Shown: positions 8,124 to 16,489 of the stretch, in pieces
Position numbering within the stretch: position 1 is the first letter of the stretch
Layout: every line of letters starts with the position of its first letter
NCBI RefSeq assembly: GCF_036206005.1
Contig: NZ_CP108143.1
Span: 682,001-746,000, forward strand
Direction: 5' to 3'
Origin: Streptomyces sp. NBC_00178
Lineage (GTDB): Bacteria; Actinomycetota; Actinomycetes; Streptomycetales; Streptomycetaceae
DNA length: 64,000 nucleotides
Program-made: the position numbers and the translations under genes
Notes under the pieces: generated by a model
What the model was told of the DNA's origin: nothing
The model's database searches: none
What the model saw: only the letters and a program-made list of their open reading frames with translations

Positions 8124-10808
8124 CTACGGCTGCAGAAGCTGTTCCGTCCAGATGACCTTGCCCCCGTCGTCCGTGTAACGGGTGCCCCAGCGCTCCGCCA
8201 ACTGGGCGACGAGGAAGAGCCCCCGGCCGCCTTCGTCCATGCTGGCGGCCTGCCGCAGGTGGGGGGAGGTGCTGCTGCGGTCGGACACCTCGCAGATCAG
8301 CGTCCGGTCGCGGAGCAGGCGTACGCCGATGGGGCCCGTGGCGTAGCGGATGGAGTTGGTGACCAGCTCGCTGAAGATCAGCTCGGTCGTGAAGGCCTCC
8401 TCGGCCAGACCCCACTCACTCAGCTTGCGCGACACGTCGGCGCGTACCCGGGCGACCGCCGAGGGGTCGGAGGGCACCTCCCACTCCGCCACGTTCTCGG
8501 GGGCCATCCGGCGGGTGCGGCCGACCAGCAGGGCGACATCGTCGCGGGCGCGGGCGGGCACGAGGGTGCGCAGGACGGCCTCGCAGGTCTCCTCCGGGGT
8601 CCGCCCGGGGTGCCCGGCCAGCGTGGAGCGCAGGATCTCCAGCCCTTCGTCGATGTCACGGTGCCGGTCCTCGACGAGGCCGTCGGTGTAGAGCACCAGC
8701 CGGCTGTTCTCGGCGAGGTGCACGTCGAGGGTCTCGAAGGGCATCCCGCCCAGTCCCAGCGGGGGCCCGCCGGGCACGTCGGCGAACCGCGCGTCGCCGT
8801 CGGGGCTGACGACCACGGGCTGGAGGTGGCCGGCCCGCGCCATGCTGCAGCGCCCGGACACCGGGTCGTAGATCGCGTAGAGGCAGGTGGCACCGGTGAC
8901 GCCGCCGCCCTCGGAGCCGTCGGCCGACTCGTCCTGGTCGATCCGGGCGACCAGTTCGTCCAGGTGCCACAGCAGTTCGTCCGGCGGCAGGTCCAGGGTG
9001 GAGAAGTTGTGGACCGCCGTACGCAGGCGCCCCATCGTGGCGGCCGCGTGCAGGCCGTGCCCCACGACGTCGCCGACCACGAGCGCGACCCGGGCGCCGG
9101 GCAGCGGGATGATGTCGAACCAGTCGCCGCCGACACCGCCGAGCCCGCCCAGCCCGGCCTGAGCGGGCAGGTACCGGTAGGCCGCGTCGATGGCGGTCTG
9201 GTCCGGAAGTCCGCGCGGCAGCAGGCTGCGCTGCAGGGTGACGGCGACGTTGTGCTCGCGCGAGTAGCGGCGCGCGTTGTCGATGCTCACCGCGGCGCGG
9301 GCCACCAGTTCCTCGGCGACCGACAGGTCCTCGTCCTCGAACGGTTCGGGCCGCTCGGACCGCCAGAACAGCGCCACTCCGAGGATCACTCCCCTGGCCC
9401 GCATGGGGACGGCGATCAGTGAGTGGAGGCCGCAGGCGACGATCCGCGCGCCCCGCTCCGGATCGGGCTGCTGCCAGCCGGTGTGCTGTGCCAGATCGGG
9501 TACGAGGACCGCCTCGCCCCTGAGGAGACCCGCCCCGAGTTCGGTGTCCGGCAGGAAGCGGACCACCGAGCCCAGCGGGTGGAGTCCGGTGTCGTCGCGG
9601 AGCCCGCTGAAGGCGGACCGCCGCAGCCCGCCGGAGGTCCCGCCGGCCGATGTCGGCTCCTCGCCGCGCAGCACCGCCTCGGCGAGGTCGACGGTGGCGT
9701 AGTCGGCGAATCTCGCGGTGGCGAAGTCGGCCAGCTCCTCGCACGTCCGGATGACGTCGAGCGCGGTGCCGATCTCGGTGCCCGCGTCGTAGAGGAGCTT
9801 GAGCCGTCCGCGCGCCATGGCGGCCTTGCCGGTGAGGGCCTGCAGCTCGGTCGTGTCGCGCAGGGTCGTCACGCTGCCCGGCGGGCCTCCGTCCCTGTCG
9901 GTGGCGCGCTGGCTGACGGCGAGCAGCCTGTCGCCGACGGAGTACACCTCGTCGGTCGCACTGCGTCCGGAGGCCAGCAGCCCGGTGGTGACCTGGTCGA
10001 GGCCGAGGTCCGTGACACGTCGGCCGTCGAGGTCGGGGGGCAGCGCCAGGAGTCTCCGTGCCTCGTCGTTGGCCAGCAGCAGCCGTCCGTCGCCGCCGAC
10101 GATGACGACGCCCTCCCGCACGGAGTGCAGAACCGCGTCGTGGTGCTCGTACATCCGGGTCATCTCGGTGGGGCCGAGGCCGTGGGTCTGCCGCTTCAGG
10201 CGCCGCGTGACGAGCGCCGTGCCGCCCATGGTGAGCAGCAGGATCCCGGCTGCCGAGCCGAAGAGGAGGGGGAACTGGTTGTCCGCCACCCCGCTGACGC
10301 TCTTGATGGTGATTCCCGCGGACACCAGCCCGATCACCTTGCCGTCGGCGCCGGACACGGGGACGACCGCCTGGATCAGCGGCCCGATGGTCCCGGTGAG
10401 CTTCTCGGTGACGACGCGGCCGTCGAGTGCGGGGCCCACCTCGCCGACGAACTTCTTGCCGATCCGGTCGGGCAGCGGGTGGGTGAAGCGGATGGCGTCC
10501 CGGTTCAGGACGACGATGAAGTCGACCCCGGAGGCCTTGCGCGCGGCTTCGGCCTTCGGCTGGAGCACCGCGGTGGGATCGGGGCTCTTCAGGGCCGCTT
10601 CCATGCCCGGGGAGTTCGCGAAGGTCTCGGCCACGGCGACCGAGCGGTTGCGGGCCTCACGCTCGCTGTCCGCCCGGGACTGCAGCACGAGCGCGGCCAC
10701 GGCGGCTGCGACGAGCAACACCACGATCGCCACTTGGAGGAGAAAGACCTGACCGGCGAGGCTTCTCATGCCGAGAAACGAACGCGGGCGGCCGTCGCGT
10801 CCGGCCAT
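8124..10808 (-). CDS. Membrane sensor with PAS, GAF, SpoIIE phosphatase and HATPase domains
   Basis: An 894-residue multidomain protein. Helix 1 lies at about residues 20-43. An extracytoplasmic DcuS/CitA-like sensor follows (about 44-175) with RFTHPLPDRIGKKFVG, which resembles the carboxylate-sensing PDC fold. Helix 2 is at about 179-201, then PAS (about 222-325), GAF (about 350-510), a PP2C/SpoIIE phosphatase (about 540-745; GGVGGDWFD and VGDVVGHG carry metal-binding Asp residues) and a C-terminal RsbW-like HATPase with ELVTNSIRY and DEGGRGLFLV. Proteins of this build usually dephosphorylate anti-anti-sigma factors, and the HATPase may act as anti-sigma kinase. An organic acid signal is an inference from the PDC motif. 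Confidence 0.9.
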   Translation of the reverse strand: MAGRDGRPRSFLGMRSLAGQVFLLQVAIVVLLVAAAVAALVLQSRADSEREARNRSVAVAETFANSPGMEAALKSPDPTAVLQPKAEAARKASGVDFIVVLNRDAIRFTHPLPDRIGKKFVGEVGPALDGRVVTEKLTGTIGPLIQAVVPVSGADGKVIGLVSAGITIKSVSGVADNQFPLLFGSAAGILLLTMGGTALVTRRLKRQTHGLGPTEMTRMYEHHDAVLHSVREGVVIVGGDGRLLLANDEARRLLALPPDLDGRRVTDLGLDQVTTGLLASGRSATDEVYSVGDRLLAVSQRATDRDGGPPGSVTTLRDTTELQALTGKAAMARGRLKLLYDAGTEIGTALDVIRTCEELADFATARFADYATVDLAEAVLRGEEPTSAGGTSGGLRRSAFSGLRDDTGLHPLGSVVRFLPDTELGAGLLRGEAVLVPDLAQHTGWQQPDPERGARIVACGLHSLIAVPMRARGVILGVALFWRSERPEPFEDEDLSVAEELVARAAVSIDNARRYSREHNVAVTLQRSLLPRGLPDQTAIDAAYRYLPAQAGLGGLGGVGGDWFDIIPLPGARVALVVGDVVGHGLHAAATMGRLRTAVHNFSTLDLPPDELLWHLDELVARIDQDESADGSEGGGVTGATCLYAIYDPVSGRCSMARAGHLQPVVVSPDGDARFADVPGGPPLGLGGMPFETLDVHLAENSRLVLYTDGLVEDRHRDIDEGLEILRSTLAGHPGRTPEETCEAVLRTLVPARARDDVALLVGRTRRMAPENVAEWEVPSDPSAVARVRADVSRKLSEWGLAEEAFTTELIFSELVTNSIRYATGPIGVRLLRDRTLICEVSDRSSTSPHLRQAASMDEGGRGLFLVAQLAERWGTRYTDDGGKVIWTEQLLQP

Positions 10809-10900
10809 GTCCCCCTTTCTACACCCTGCCCATACGCCGGGCGAGCCGTGCGGGACGGTCCGCGCGGCCCCGACGGCCGGAACCGGTCATCGCGTACGGG

Positions 10901-10982
10901 CCCGGCCGCGGGCACCGGGCGCAGCCGTCCCGGGCCCCGTCCGCAGGGCTCCCGGCCGCGGGCACCGGGCGCAGCCGTCCCG
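10901..10982. repeat. Two perfect 32-base direct repeats, period 50
   Basis: The 32 bases at 10901-10932 (from CCCGGCCGCGGGCACCGGGC) recur exactly at 10951-10982, with 18 bases between. They sit in the 189-base gap between the sensor start and the convergent-facing end of the DUF2071 gene, upstream of the sensor gene. Confidence 0.85.
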
Positions 10983-10997
10983 CGCCGTCGGCGTCCG

Positions 10998-11744
10998 CTA
11001 CGGGCGGGCCGGGCGTCCGAAGCACACCCGGACGCCGGGCGAGTACAACACGCTCTCCGGCTCCCCGGCGGGCGCGGGGAGTCCCGCGGCCGTTACGAGG
11101 TCCTCGTCGCACGCGAGGAGGTGCGCACGGTGCAGGGGCCAGCGGGGATGGGCGTTCGGGAGGTACATCGTGCGTCCGCGGAAGGTGCTGTGCATGCCCC
11201 AGCGGGCCGTCACGAAGTGTTCGAGTGCGCTGGGGGTGCGGATGCGGTCGCCGGTGCGCACCACGATCCGGCTGTGGGCGCCCCTGGGGCCGGGGGCCAG
11301 CCGCGAGCTGGTGTACGTGAGGGTGCCGCCGTCGCGCCGGATCGCCATGCGGGACCAGACGTACGGGAGCCGGAACCCCGCGCGGGCGACGCCCACGGGG
11401 ATCAGGCGCGAGGCGTCGAGGGAGCGGAAGACCACCCCGCGCCGGCCGTGCGCGTCCCGCGAGTAGAGGCGGACGTTGGTCTCGGGGAACGTGCCGAGGT
11501 AGGGGATGCCGGGCAGGCGCAGCCATCCGACGCGGTACATGCGGAAGGCGACCAGTCCGACGTAGGTGACGCCGTCCAGCGTGTCCGGTTCGGTGCCCGC
11601 GGGGAGCAGTGGCGCCACGTCGGCCGGGTCGGCGGCCCAGTGCAGGAACGCGAGGTCCTGCCAGGACTGCGTCATCAGTGGTCTCATCGCCGGGTCAGGC
11701 GGGTCGGGGGTGACGGCCTGCGGCGTGCGGAAGGTGGGCGGCAC
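10998..11744 (-). CDS. YqjF/DUF2071 family protein
   Basis: A protein of 248 residues if the GTG at 11744 is used. It reads as a DUF2071 (YqjF-like) protein: TQSWQDLAFLHWAADP near the start, then GVTYVGLVAFRM, FPETNVRLYSRD and SSRLAPG further on, all usual for this family, which is related to acetoacetate decarboxylase-like folds. An ATG at 11687 would give a shorter protein still holding the whole conserved region. No ribosome-binding site is convincing for either, so the start is uncertain. The function is unknown. It seems to be monocistronic. Confidence 0.8.
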   Translation of the reverse strand: MPPTFRTPQAVTPDPPDPAMRPLMTQSWQDLAFLHWAADPADVAPLLPAGTEPDTLDGVTYVGLVAFRMYRVGWLRLPGIPYLGTFPETNVRLYSRDAHGRRGVVFRSLDASRLIPVGVARAGFRLPYVWSRMAIRRDGGTLTYTSSRLAPGPRGAHSRIVVRTGDRIRTPSALEHFVTARWGMHSTFRGRTMYLPNAHPRWPLHRAHLLACDEDLVTAAGLPAPAGEPESVLYSPGVRVCFGRPARP

Positions 11745-11949
11745 CCGTCCAGAATGGCAGAGCCGGGGACCCCGCACCGGGGGCAATGACCTGGTGACCT
11801 GATCATCGAAAGGCCGGGCCCCGCGCCCGTCCCCTCTGCACACGGCGGCCGACGTCGCTCCGCTGGTGGCGGAGTGGTCGGGCAGGCTGCCCACGCCACG
11901 CGTGAACGCAGACGCGGCAGCAGCTCAGAGCGCGCGCGTGTGCGCTGCT

Positions 11950-12075
11950 GCCTGTGGCTCACCATCTTGCAGTGGCCCGGGCCCGTGGAAGGTGCTGCGG
12001 CCGTCGTGCACGAACTGGTACGCAATGCCGTCCTGCACGGCTCCACTGCGCGGAACCGGCACGTCACGCTCGGAT
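11950..12075 (+). pseudogene. Fragment of an RsbW-like HATPase (anti-sigma factor type)
   Basis: About 40 residues read as the N-box region of an RsbW-type ATPase: LQWPGPVEGAAAVVHELVRN followed by AVLHGSTARNRHVTLGF. The reading loses all similarity before and after, with no ATP-lid motif, so this is a remnant. It lies in a roughly 550-base stretch without an intact gene. Confidence 0.6.
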
Positions 12076-12267
12076 TCGAGGCCCTCCCGAAGCTCCGGCA
12101 GGCGCGGCCCGGGCACCGTTGCCGTCCGCACCGGGCGCGCCGGCGCCGTCCGAGGCGCAGACCGTGTTGGTCAGCGCCGTGCCGTCGCAGATCCTGCCGC
12201 CCGGTCCGCCGTCCGCGTGCGCGGCCGGAGCGAGAACGCCGGCCAGGATCACTGCGGCCGCCAGCAC
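12064..12267 (-). CDS. Possible small secreted protein, start uncertain
   Basis: A 67-residue frame that looks like a signal peptide (VLAAAVILAGVLAPAAHA, cleavage after AHA) followed by about 50 residues rich in Gly, Ala and Asp with two Cys (ICDGTALTNTVC). The frame continues upstream without an ATG, reading DRRTDASRWCAA, which would make a natural charged n-region; the annotated GTG at 12267 lacks a clear ribosome site. It may be a gene that lost its start, or chance. I do not recognise the family. Confidence 0.3.
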   Translation of the reverse strand: MLAAAVILAGVLAPAAHADGGPGGRICDGTALTNTVCASDGAGAPGADGNGARAAPAGASGGPRIRA

Positions 12268-12301
12268 CGCTGCGCACCAGCGGCTCGCGTCTGTCCGTCG
12301 G

Positions 12302-12612
12302 TCAGGCAGCCACAGGGACGCCGAGCATCGCGGAAGCCTGCTGCACGGGCTGAGAACCCGGGTGGGTGCCGTGGCCGGGACTGGAGTGCGGCAGGTAAGC
12401 CGAGTTGGGGGTCATGGCCCGCAGGACTTCTCCTGCGCTGGAGCCTCGGCGGTCCTGGCGTGTGACGCCCTGGCCGACCTGTTTGTCGGGGCAGGTGCGT
12501 CGGCCGATGATCACGGCTCGCCGGAAACATGCTCGGGCTTGATGCCGTTCATCGATTCGAGGACGCCGCTCCTGGTCAGGTCGAACGGGAAGCGGGCGAT
12601 GACACAGCGCAC
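12302..12612 (-). pseudogene. SCO5918-like conserved Streptomyces gene, broken by a one-base deletion
   Basis: Reading from the GTG at 12612 gives RCVIARFPFDLTRSGVLESM then NGIKPEHVSGEP, and then a stop. One base later the frame resumes as VIIGRRTCPDKQVGQGVTRQ and runs to PVQQASAMLGVPVAA and a stop at 12302. With one base added near 12515 it would be 103 residues, all matching the pattern I know for a small conserved protein found beside cold-shock and DEAD-box helicase genes in Streptomyces (SCO5918 family, from memory). It is therefore a recent frameshift or a sequencing error. It is last in the minus-strand csp-helicase-CBS series. Confidence 0.65.
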
Positions 12613-12668
12613 GGTGCCTCACAAGGAGAGGCACGAAGAGGGAGCGGTTCCACCGCGGACGAGGCGAC

Positions 12669-13067
12669 TCAGCGGGCGAGGGCGAGAACGCCCAGGGCAC
12701 TGCCGTATTCGTCGACCACAGGCAGAGCATCGACGTCGCTGTGGCGCATCATGTGCCCGGCTTCGGCGATGGTGGTCACGGGCGAGGTGAACGGCCCTCG
12801 GCCGCTGAGGATGTCCCGCAGCCGGACCCTGTCCGAGTACGCGGAGCCGTCACGGAACGCTGCGAGCCGGGACCGGGTGACCAGCCCGGTGCACAGGCCG
12901 CCGTCGTCGCAGACAAGTAGATGTCCGGTACGGGCACTGGCCATGACGGACAGGGCCTCGACGGTCATGTCGTCACAGACCTGAGGTCCGGCGGTGTCCA
13001 TCGCGTCGGCCACCGTCCTTCCTGCGGCTGTGGCATCGGTCGAGCGGGGCTGCATCTGGACCAGCAT
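12669..13067 (-). CDS. CBS-domain pair protein
   Basis: A 132-residue protein made of two CBS motifs: TVADAMDTAGPQVCDDMTVE to about residue 65, then RLRDILSGRGPFTSPVTTIA onward with DVDALPVVDEYGSALGVLAL. Tandem CBS domains bind adenine nucleotides and often act as energy or stress sensors. The ATG at 13067 follows AGGAGG by nine bases; the frame is open a little farther upstream but without better signals. It lies 49 bases after the DEAD-box helicase and is probably co-transcribed. Confidence 0.85.
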   Translation of the reverse strand: MLVQMQPRSTDATAAGRTVADAMDTAGPQVCDDMTVEALSVMASARTGHLLVCDDGGLCTGLVTRSRLAAFRDGSAYSDRVRLRDILSGRGPFTSPVTTIAEAGHMMRHSDVDALPVVDEYGSALGVLALAR

Positions 13068-13116
13068 CAATAGGTGCCTCCTGCACAGGTGGGTCAACTT
13101 CCGGATCACGACGTTC

Positions 13117-14622
13117 TCAGGCAGCGGCGTCGAAGGAAGCCTGATGCGCGGTCACTCGCCCGGCCGCCGAGGCGGAGCTGCGCCGACCGCGTGAGGGCGC
13201 GCGGCGCCGGCGCCGCTCGACCACCGGCGCGGTGATCGTCACAGGAATACCTGAGGGGGCCTGGGCGCCGGTGATGCGACCGAGTGCCTCTTCGCCGGAG
13301 CGGACCTGGGTCGTCTGGGCCACGATGCCGGCGGCGGTCATGAGGCGGGTCATGTCCCGGCGCTGGTTGGGGGTGACAAGGGTGACGACGCTGCCGGACT
13401 CCCCCGCCCGCGCGGTTCGGCCGCCGCGGTGCAGGTAGTCCTTGTGGTCGGTCGGCGGGTCCACGTTGACGACGAGGTCGAGGTTGTCGACGTGGATGCC
13501 GCGGGCGGCGACGTTCGTGGCCACGAGTACGGTGACGTGCCCCGTCTTGAACTGGGTCAGGGTCCGGGTGCGCTGCGACTGCGCCTTCCCGCCATGCAGA
13601 GCGGCGGCCCTCACACCGCTGGCCAGCAGGTGGTCGGTGAGCTTGTCCACGGCCCGCTTGGTGTCAAGGAACATGATCACCCGGCCGTCGCGGGCTGCGA
13701 TCTCGGTGGTCGTACGGTTCTTGTCCGCGCCGTGGACGTGGAGCACGTGGTGCTCCATTGTGGTGACCGCACCGGCGGAGGGGTCGACGGAGTGGACGAC
13801 CGGGTCGCTGAGGTACCGGCGGACCAGGCGGTCGACGTTACGGTCCAGGGTGGCGGAGAACAGCATCCTCTGCCCCTTGGGGCGTACTTGGTCCAGAAGT
13901 TCGGTGACTTGGGGCATGAAGCCCATGTCAGCCATTTGGTCGGCCTCGTCCAGCACGGTGATCGCGACCTGGTCGAGTCGGCAGTCACCGCGGTCGATGA
14001 GGTCCTTGAGCCGGCCAGGCGTCGCCACGACGACCTCGGCGCCACCGCGCAGCGCGTTGGCCTGCCGGCCGATCGGCATCCCGCCGACGACGGTGGCCAT
14101 GCGCAGCTTGACCGAGCGGGCGTATGGGGCCAGGGCGTCGGTCACCTGCTGGGCCAGCTCACGCGTCGGCACGAGGACCAGGGCCAGTGGCCGGCGGGGC
14201 TCGGCACGCTGACCGGCGGTGCGGGCCAACAGCGCCAGGCCGAAGGCGAGGGTCTTTCCGGAGCCGGTGCGCCCACGTCCCAGGGCGTCGCGACCCGCGA
14301 GGGTGTCGGGCAGGGTCGCCCCCTGGATCGGGAACGGGACGCTCACCCCCTGGGCGGTCAGCGCCGCCAGCAACTGCCCCGGCATGTCGAGGTCGGCGAA
14401 CGCCTCGACGGCAGGCAGCGCGGGAGTGACCGTGAGCGGCAGAGCGAACTCGCCCTGAACCGCGGCGCGCCGCCGCCCATTGCCGGCCGAGCGGCCCGAA
14501 CCGCCGGAACGGGCCGGGGCAGCGGAACGGGTCGAGGCGGTCGAGCTGAAGCGGCTACCGCCCCGGCCGGGGTCGGCGGCACGGCTGCGGGAGGAACGAT
14601 TGTTCGTACGTGTGGGGTTCAT
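13117..14622 (-). CDS. DEAD-box RNA helicase of the cold-shock cluster
   Basis: A 501-residue ATP-dependent RNA helicase. After a basic Ser/Arg/Gly-rich tail (about residues 1-60) the motifs occur in order: GRTGSGKT (Walker A), PTRELAQQ, ATPGRL, DEAD, SAT, VLVATNVAARGIHVDNL and HRGGRTARAGESG. Motif VI has Gly where most have Ile (HRIGRTGRAG in E. coli relatives), as seen in other actinomycete members. The C-terminus is again basic and may bind RNA. It follows the CspA-like gene at 323 bases, with a hairpin just in front of its ribosome site, so it may be controlled both by read-through and in its leader. Confidence 0.92.
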   Translation of the reverse strand: MNPTRTNNRSSRSRAADPGRGGSRFSSTASTRSAAPARSGGSGRSAGNGRRRAAVQGEFALPLTVTPALPAVEAFADLDMPGQLLAALTAQGVSVPFPIQGATLPDTLAGRDALGRGRTGSGKTLAFGLALLARTAGQRAEPRRPLALVLVPTRELAQQVTDALAPYARSVKLRMATVVGGMPIGRQANALRGGAEVVVATPGRLKDLIDRGDCRLDQVAITVLDEADQMADMGFMPQVTELLDQVRPKGQRMLFSATLDRNVDRLVRRYLSDPVVHSVDPSAGAVTTMEHHVLHVHGADKNRTTTEIAARDGRVIMFLDTKRAVDKLTDHLLASGVRAAALHGGKAQSQRTRTLTQFKTGHVTVLVATNVAARGIHVDNLDLVVNVDPPTDHKDYLHRGGRTARAGESGSVVTLVTPNQRRDMTRLMTAAGIVAQTTQVRSGEEALGRITGAQAPSGIPVTITAPVVERRRRRAPSRGRRSSASAAGRVTAHQASFDAAA

Positions 14623-14632
14623 TCAGAACCTT

Positions 14633-14655
14633 CCTTGATACGGCACGTATCAAGG
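14633..14655 (-). promoter_or_regulatory. Leader hairpin abutting the helicase ribosome-binding site
   Basis: CCTTGATACG and CGTATCAAGG form perfect 10-base arms around a three-base loop. On the transcript the second arm ends in AAGG and is directly followed by the AAGG used to start the helicase at 14622. The stem could mask part of the ribosome site or be a protein operator. The rest of the 323-base gap to the CspA gene shows no gene. Confidence 0.6.
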
Positions 14656-14945
14656 AATTCTCGCAGCGGAAGAACAGCGCAGGGAATCACAAGAACGGGC
14701 CGAGCGGAATGAGAAATAAAATGAGATCTTCGAGTGCCCCGAACGGGATGCCGACCACGGAATGAGTGACGCCATATCGGCGAGGCATCCAGTTCCACCA
14801 ACAGGCGGAACTCGGAAGGATCGGGCAACGAGAAGGCTCTGCGGGCGGAAGTTTTCACCGCAGATGGCACCACTCACAGAGAATGCCCGTAGTTGGGGCC
14901 CGCACGCCTAAGATGCGGATCCCGGCTACGAAGTACGCGTCAGCG

Positions 14946-15149
14946 TCAGGAGGGAACGATGTTCTCGGCCGTCGGGCCCTTCTGGCCCGGTGCGATGTCG
15001 AAGGTGACCTTCTGACCTTCGAGCAGCTCACGGAAGCCCTGGGCGGCGATGTTCGAGAAGTGGGCGAACACGTCAGCGCCGCCGCCGTCCTGCTCGATGA
15101 AGCCGAAACCCTTGGCTGCGTTGAACCATTTCACAGTGCCTGACGCCAT
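14946..15149 (-). CDS. Cold-shock protein (CspA family)
   Basis: A 67-residue CSD protein, the normal length for the family. RNP1 is KGFGFIEQD and RNP2 is VFAHFSNI, both intact; [11 protein letters not shown] starts the OB fold. It binds single-stranded RNA/DNA and acts as an RNA chaperone. GAGGAG lies seven bases before the ATG. The DEAD-box helicase downstream is a classical partner, the two together melting RNA structure in the cold. A long inverted repeat sits in the leader at 15252-15288. Confidence 0.95.
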   Translation of the reverse strand: MASGTVKWFNAAKGFGFIEQDGGGADVFAHFSNIAAQGFRELLEGQKVTFDIAPGQKGPTAENIVPS

Positions 15150-15251
15150 GTCATATCTCCTCTGGGGGGGCAGGTACGTCGGAATCCGTGATGCACGGAT
15201 GCCGCGTCGCCGCGATGATGCCCCGCCCGGAGAGAAACCGGAAATACAATG

Positions 15252-15288
15252 AAGCTTCCGCTGGTCGAAAATACCTACGCGGAAGCTT
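15252..15288 (-). promoter_or_regulatory. Inverted repeat in the csp leader
   Basis: AAGCTTCCGC (15252-15261) and GCGGAAGCTT (15279-15288) are perfect arms around a 17-base spacer, about 100 bases upstream of the csp start. The surrounding bases are AT-richer than average. It could be a leader structure of the cold-shock mRNA or an operator/promoter element. Confidence 0.5.
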
Positions 15289-16489
15289 TAAGTTTTGGGA
15301 ACCACAACTGCAACCGAGATCGACAGTAGCATGCCGTAATGGTCCGCGTACGGTGAAAAAATGCCACTCCCTTCGCCGCGGTAGGAACACTCCCAGCGCG
15401 GCGCACCGAACCCTCACGCCGTGGCCATAGATATCGGCCCGCCCCGAGCACAGCGTTGCAGGAAGGATGCGCACCCTCACCGCGCAGGGATGCCGACCGC
15501 TCGGGTAGAGGTCAGCGCACCAGCGCTTCACCCGTCAGAACGGAGTGTCAGGGTAGGCGCACCTGTTGCCCAACAGCCCAGAAGCGCGGCCGATGTTCGC
15601 GGGCTGGAGCTACGCGGCCCGGGATGTCGCACATGACGGCCTGCCCAGCCTGGCGCCCCGAAGGGCACATCACGAGCTGAGCGGCACGCGGCAGGGAAGC
15701 TGCCCCTTGTTCCCAGGCGAAGCCCTGACTGTGTCGAAGCCGCTCCACGGACGCCGCCCTGACCAGCCGATGGACATCTTGCGCGAAGAGGCAACGGCAG
15801 GACGGAGCACTCACGCCGAAGACGAGAGCATGCTTTCGAGTACGACAACCGCAGCGGAACTGCCCTTGAGCGCACTTCCGGCAGGCGGGTTCGGCATCTG
15901 CCGGTTTCCTACCGGACACGCAGGGCTTCAGGCCGAGGTCGGCGTGCTGGGCGGTTTGGTGTACCTCTCTTGCGGAACGCATGGAGGGGCCCCGGTGCCA
16001 TGGCACCGGGGCCCCGAAGGAACTGCTACACCATCCGCCGACCCTGATCCTGCGCCGGCCTGCCGAGCCAGGGGCCGGGGCTCGCAACGCCGGCCTTCCC
16101 CTTCGTTCGCTTTTTCAACGTGGAACGATCAAGTGACGCCGGGGTCACGACGGCTCACGTACGCCCGCGCCGCCAGGGTCTCCCGTCGAACTGCTCATGA
16201 AGGTGCTCCAGCGCCCAGGCGACGACCTAGGCGAGCGGGTCGGCGCCGATCTCCTCCGGTAAAGACCTGTCGAGGTAGCGCTCCTGACCGCCGAGCGGCG
16301 CGGCGGGACCACCGGTCGGCGGGCCAGGGCCCCTGCCGCCTCGTTGCAGTGGTCCGTCCGCACGATGTGGAGAGAATCGCCTCAGGCACCCGGCGTGTCA
16401 GCCAAGTCGACAACGCCCGCTGAACCGCTCCGGATCGATGGAGGCCCGGGTGAGGCTTCGCACTGACAGCGGTGGGTACATCCGCAAGC
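15289..16489. other. Gene-free stretch upstream of csp
   Basis: About 1.2 kb in which no reading frame on either strand has a recognisable domain or a consistent coding pattern. The only clear landmark is the 30-base palindrome at 15986-16015. A short minus-strand frame around 16160-16280 reads ERYLDRSLPEEIGADPLA, a stop, then VVAWALEHLHEQFDG, which may be a decayed gene I cannot name. Confidence 0.5.
15986..16015. terminator. Perfect loop-free 30-base palindrome
   Basis: GGGGCCCCGGTGCCA is followed directly by its exact complement TGGCACCGGGGCCCC. This is the shape of a strong Streptomyces terminator, usable in both directions, but no intact gene ends next to it. It is probably left from a lost gene. 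Confidence 0.6.

Noticed and set aside
9423..11789. A 788-residue plus-strand frame opposite the sensor gene
   Set aside because: The opposite strand encodes clear PAS, GAF and SpoIIE domains; this frame has none.
16160..16290. Minus-strand reading ERYLDRSLPEEIGADPLA, stop, VVAWALEHLHEQFDGRPWRR
   Set aside because: Looks like a fragment of a real protein but has an in-frame stop and no recognisable family, so it is only mentioned in the gap entry.
15566..16423. A 285-residue plus-strand frame upstream of csp
   Set aside because: No domain, no ribosome site, crosses the 30-base palindrome, and reads like random high-GC translation.
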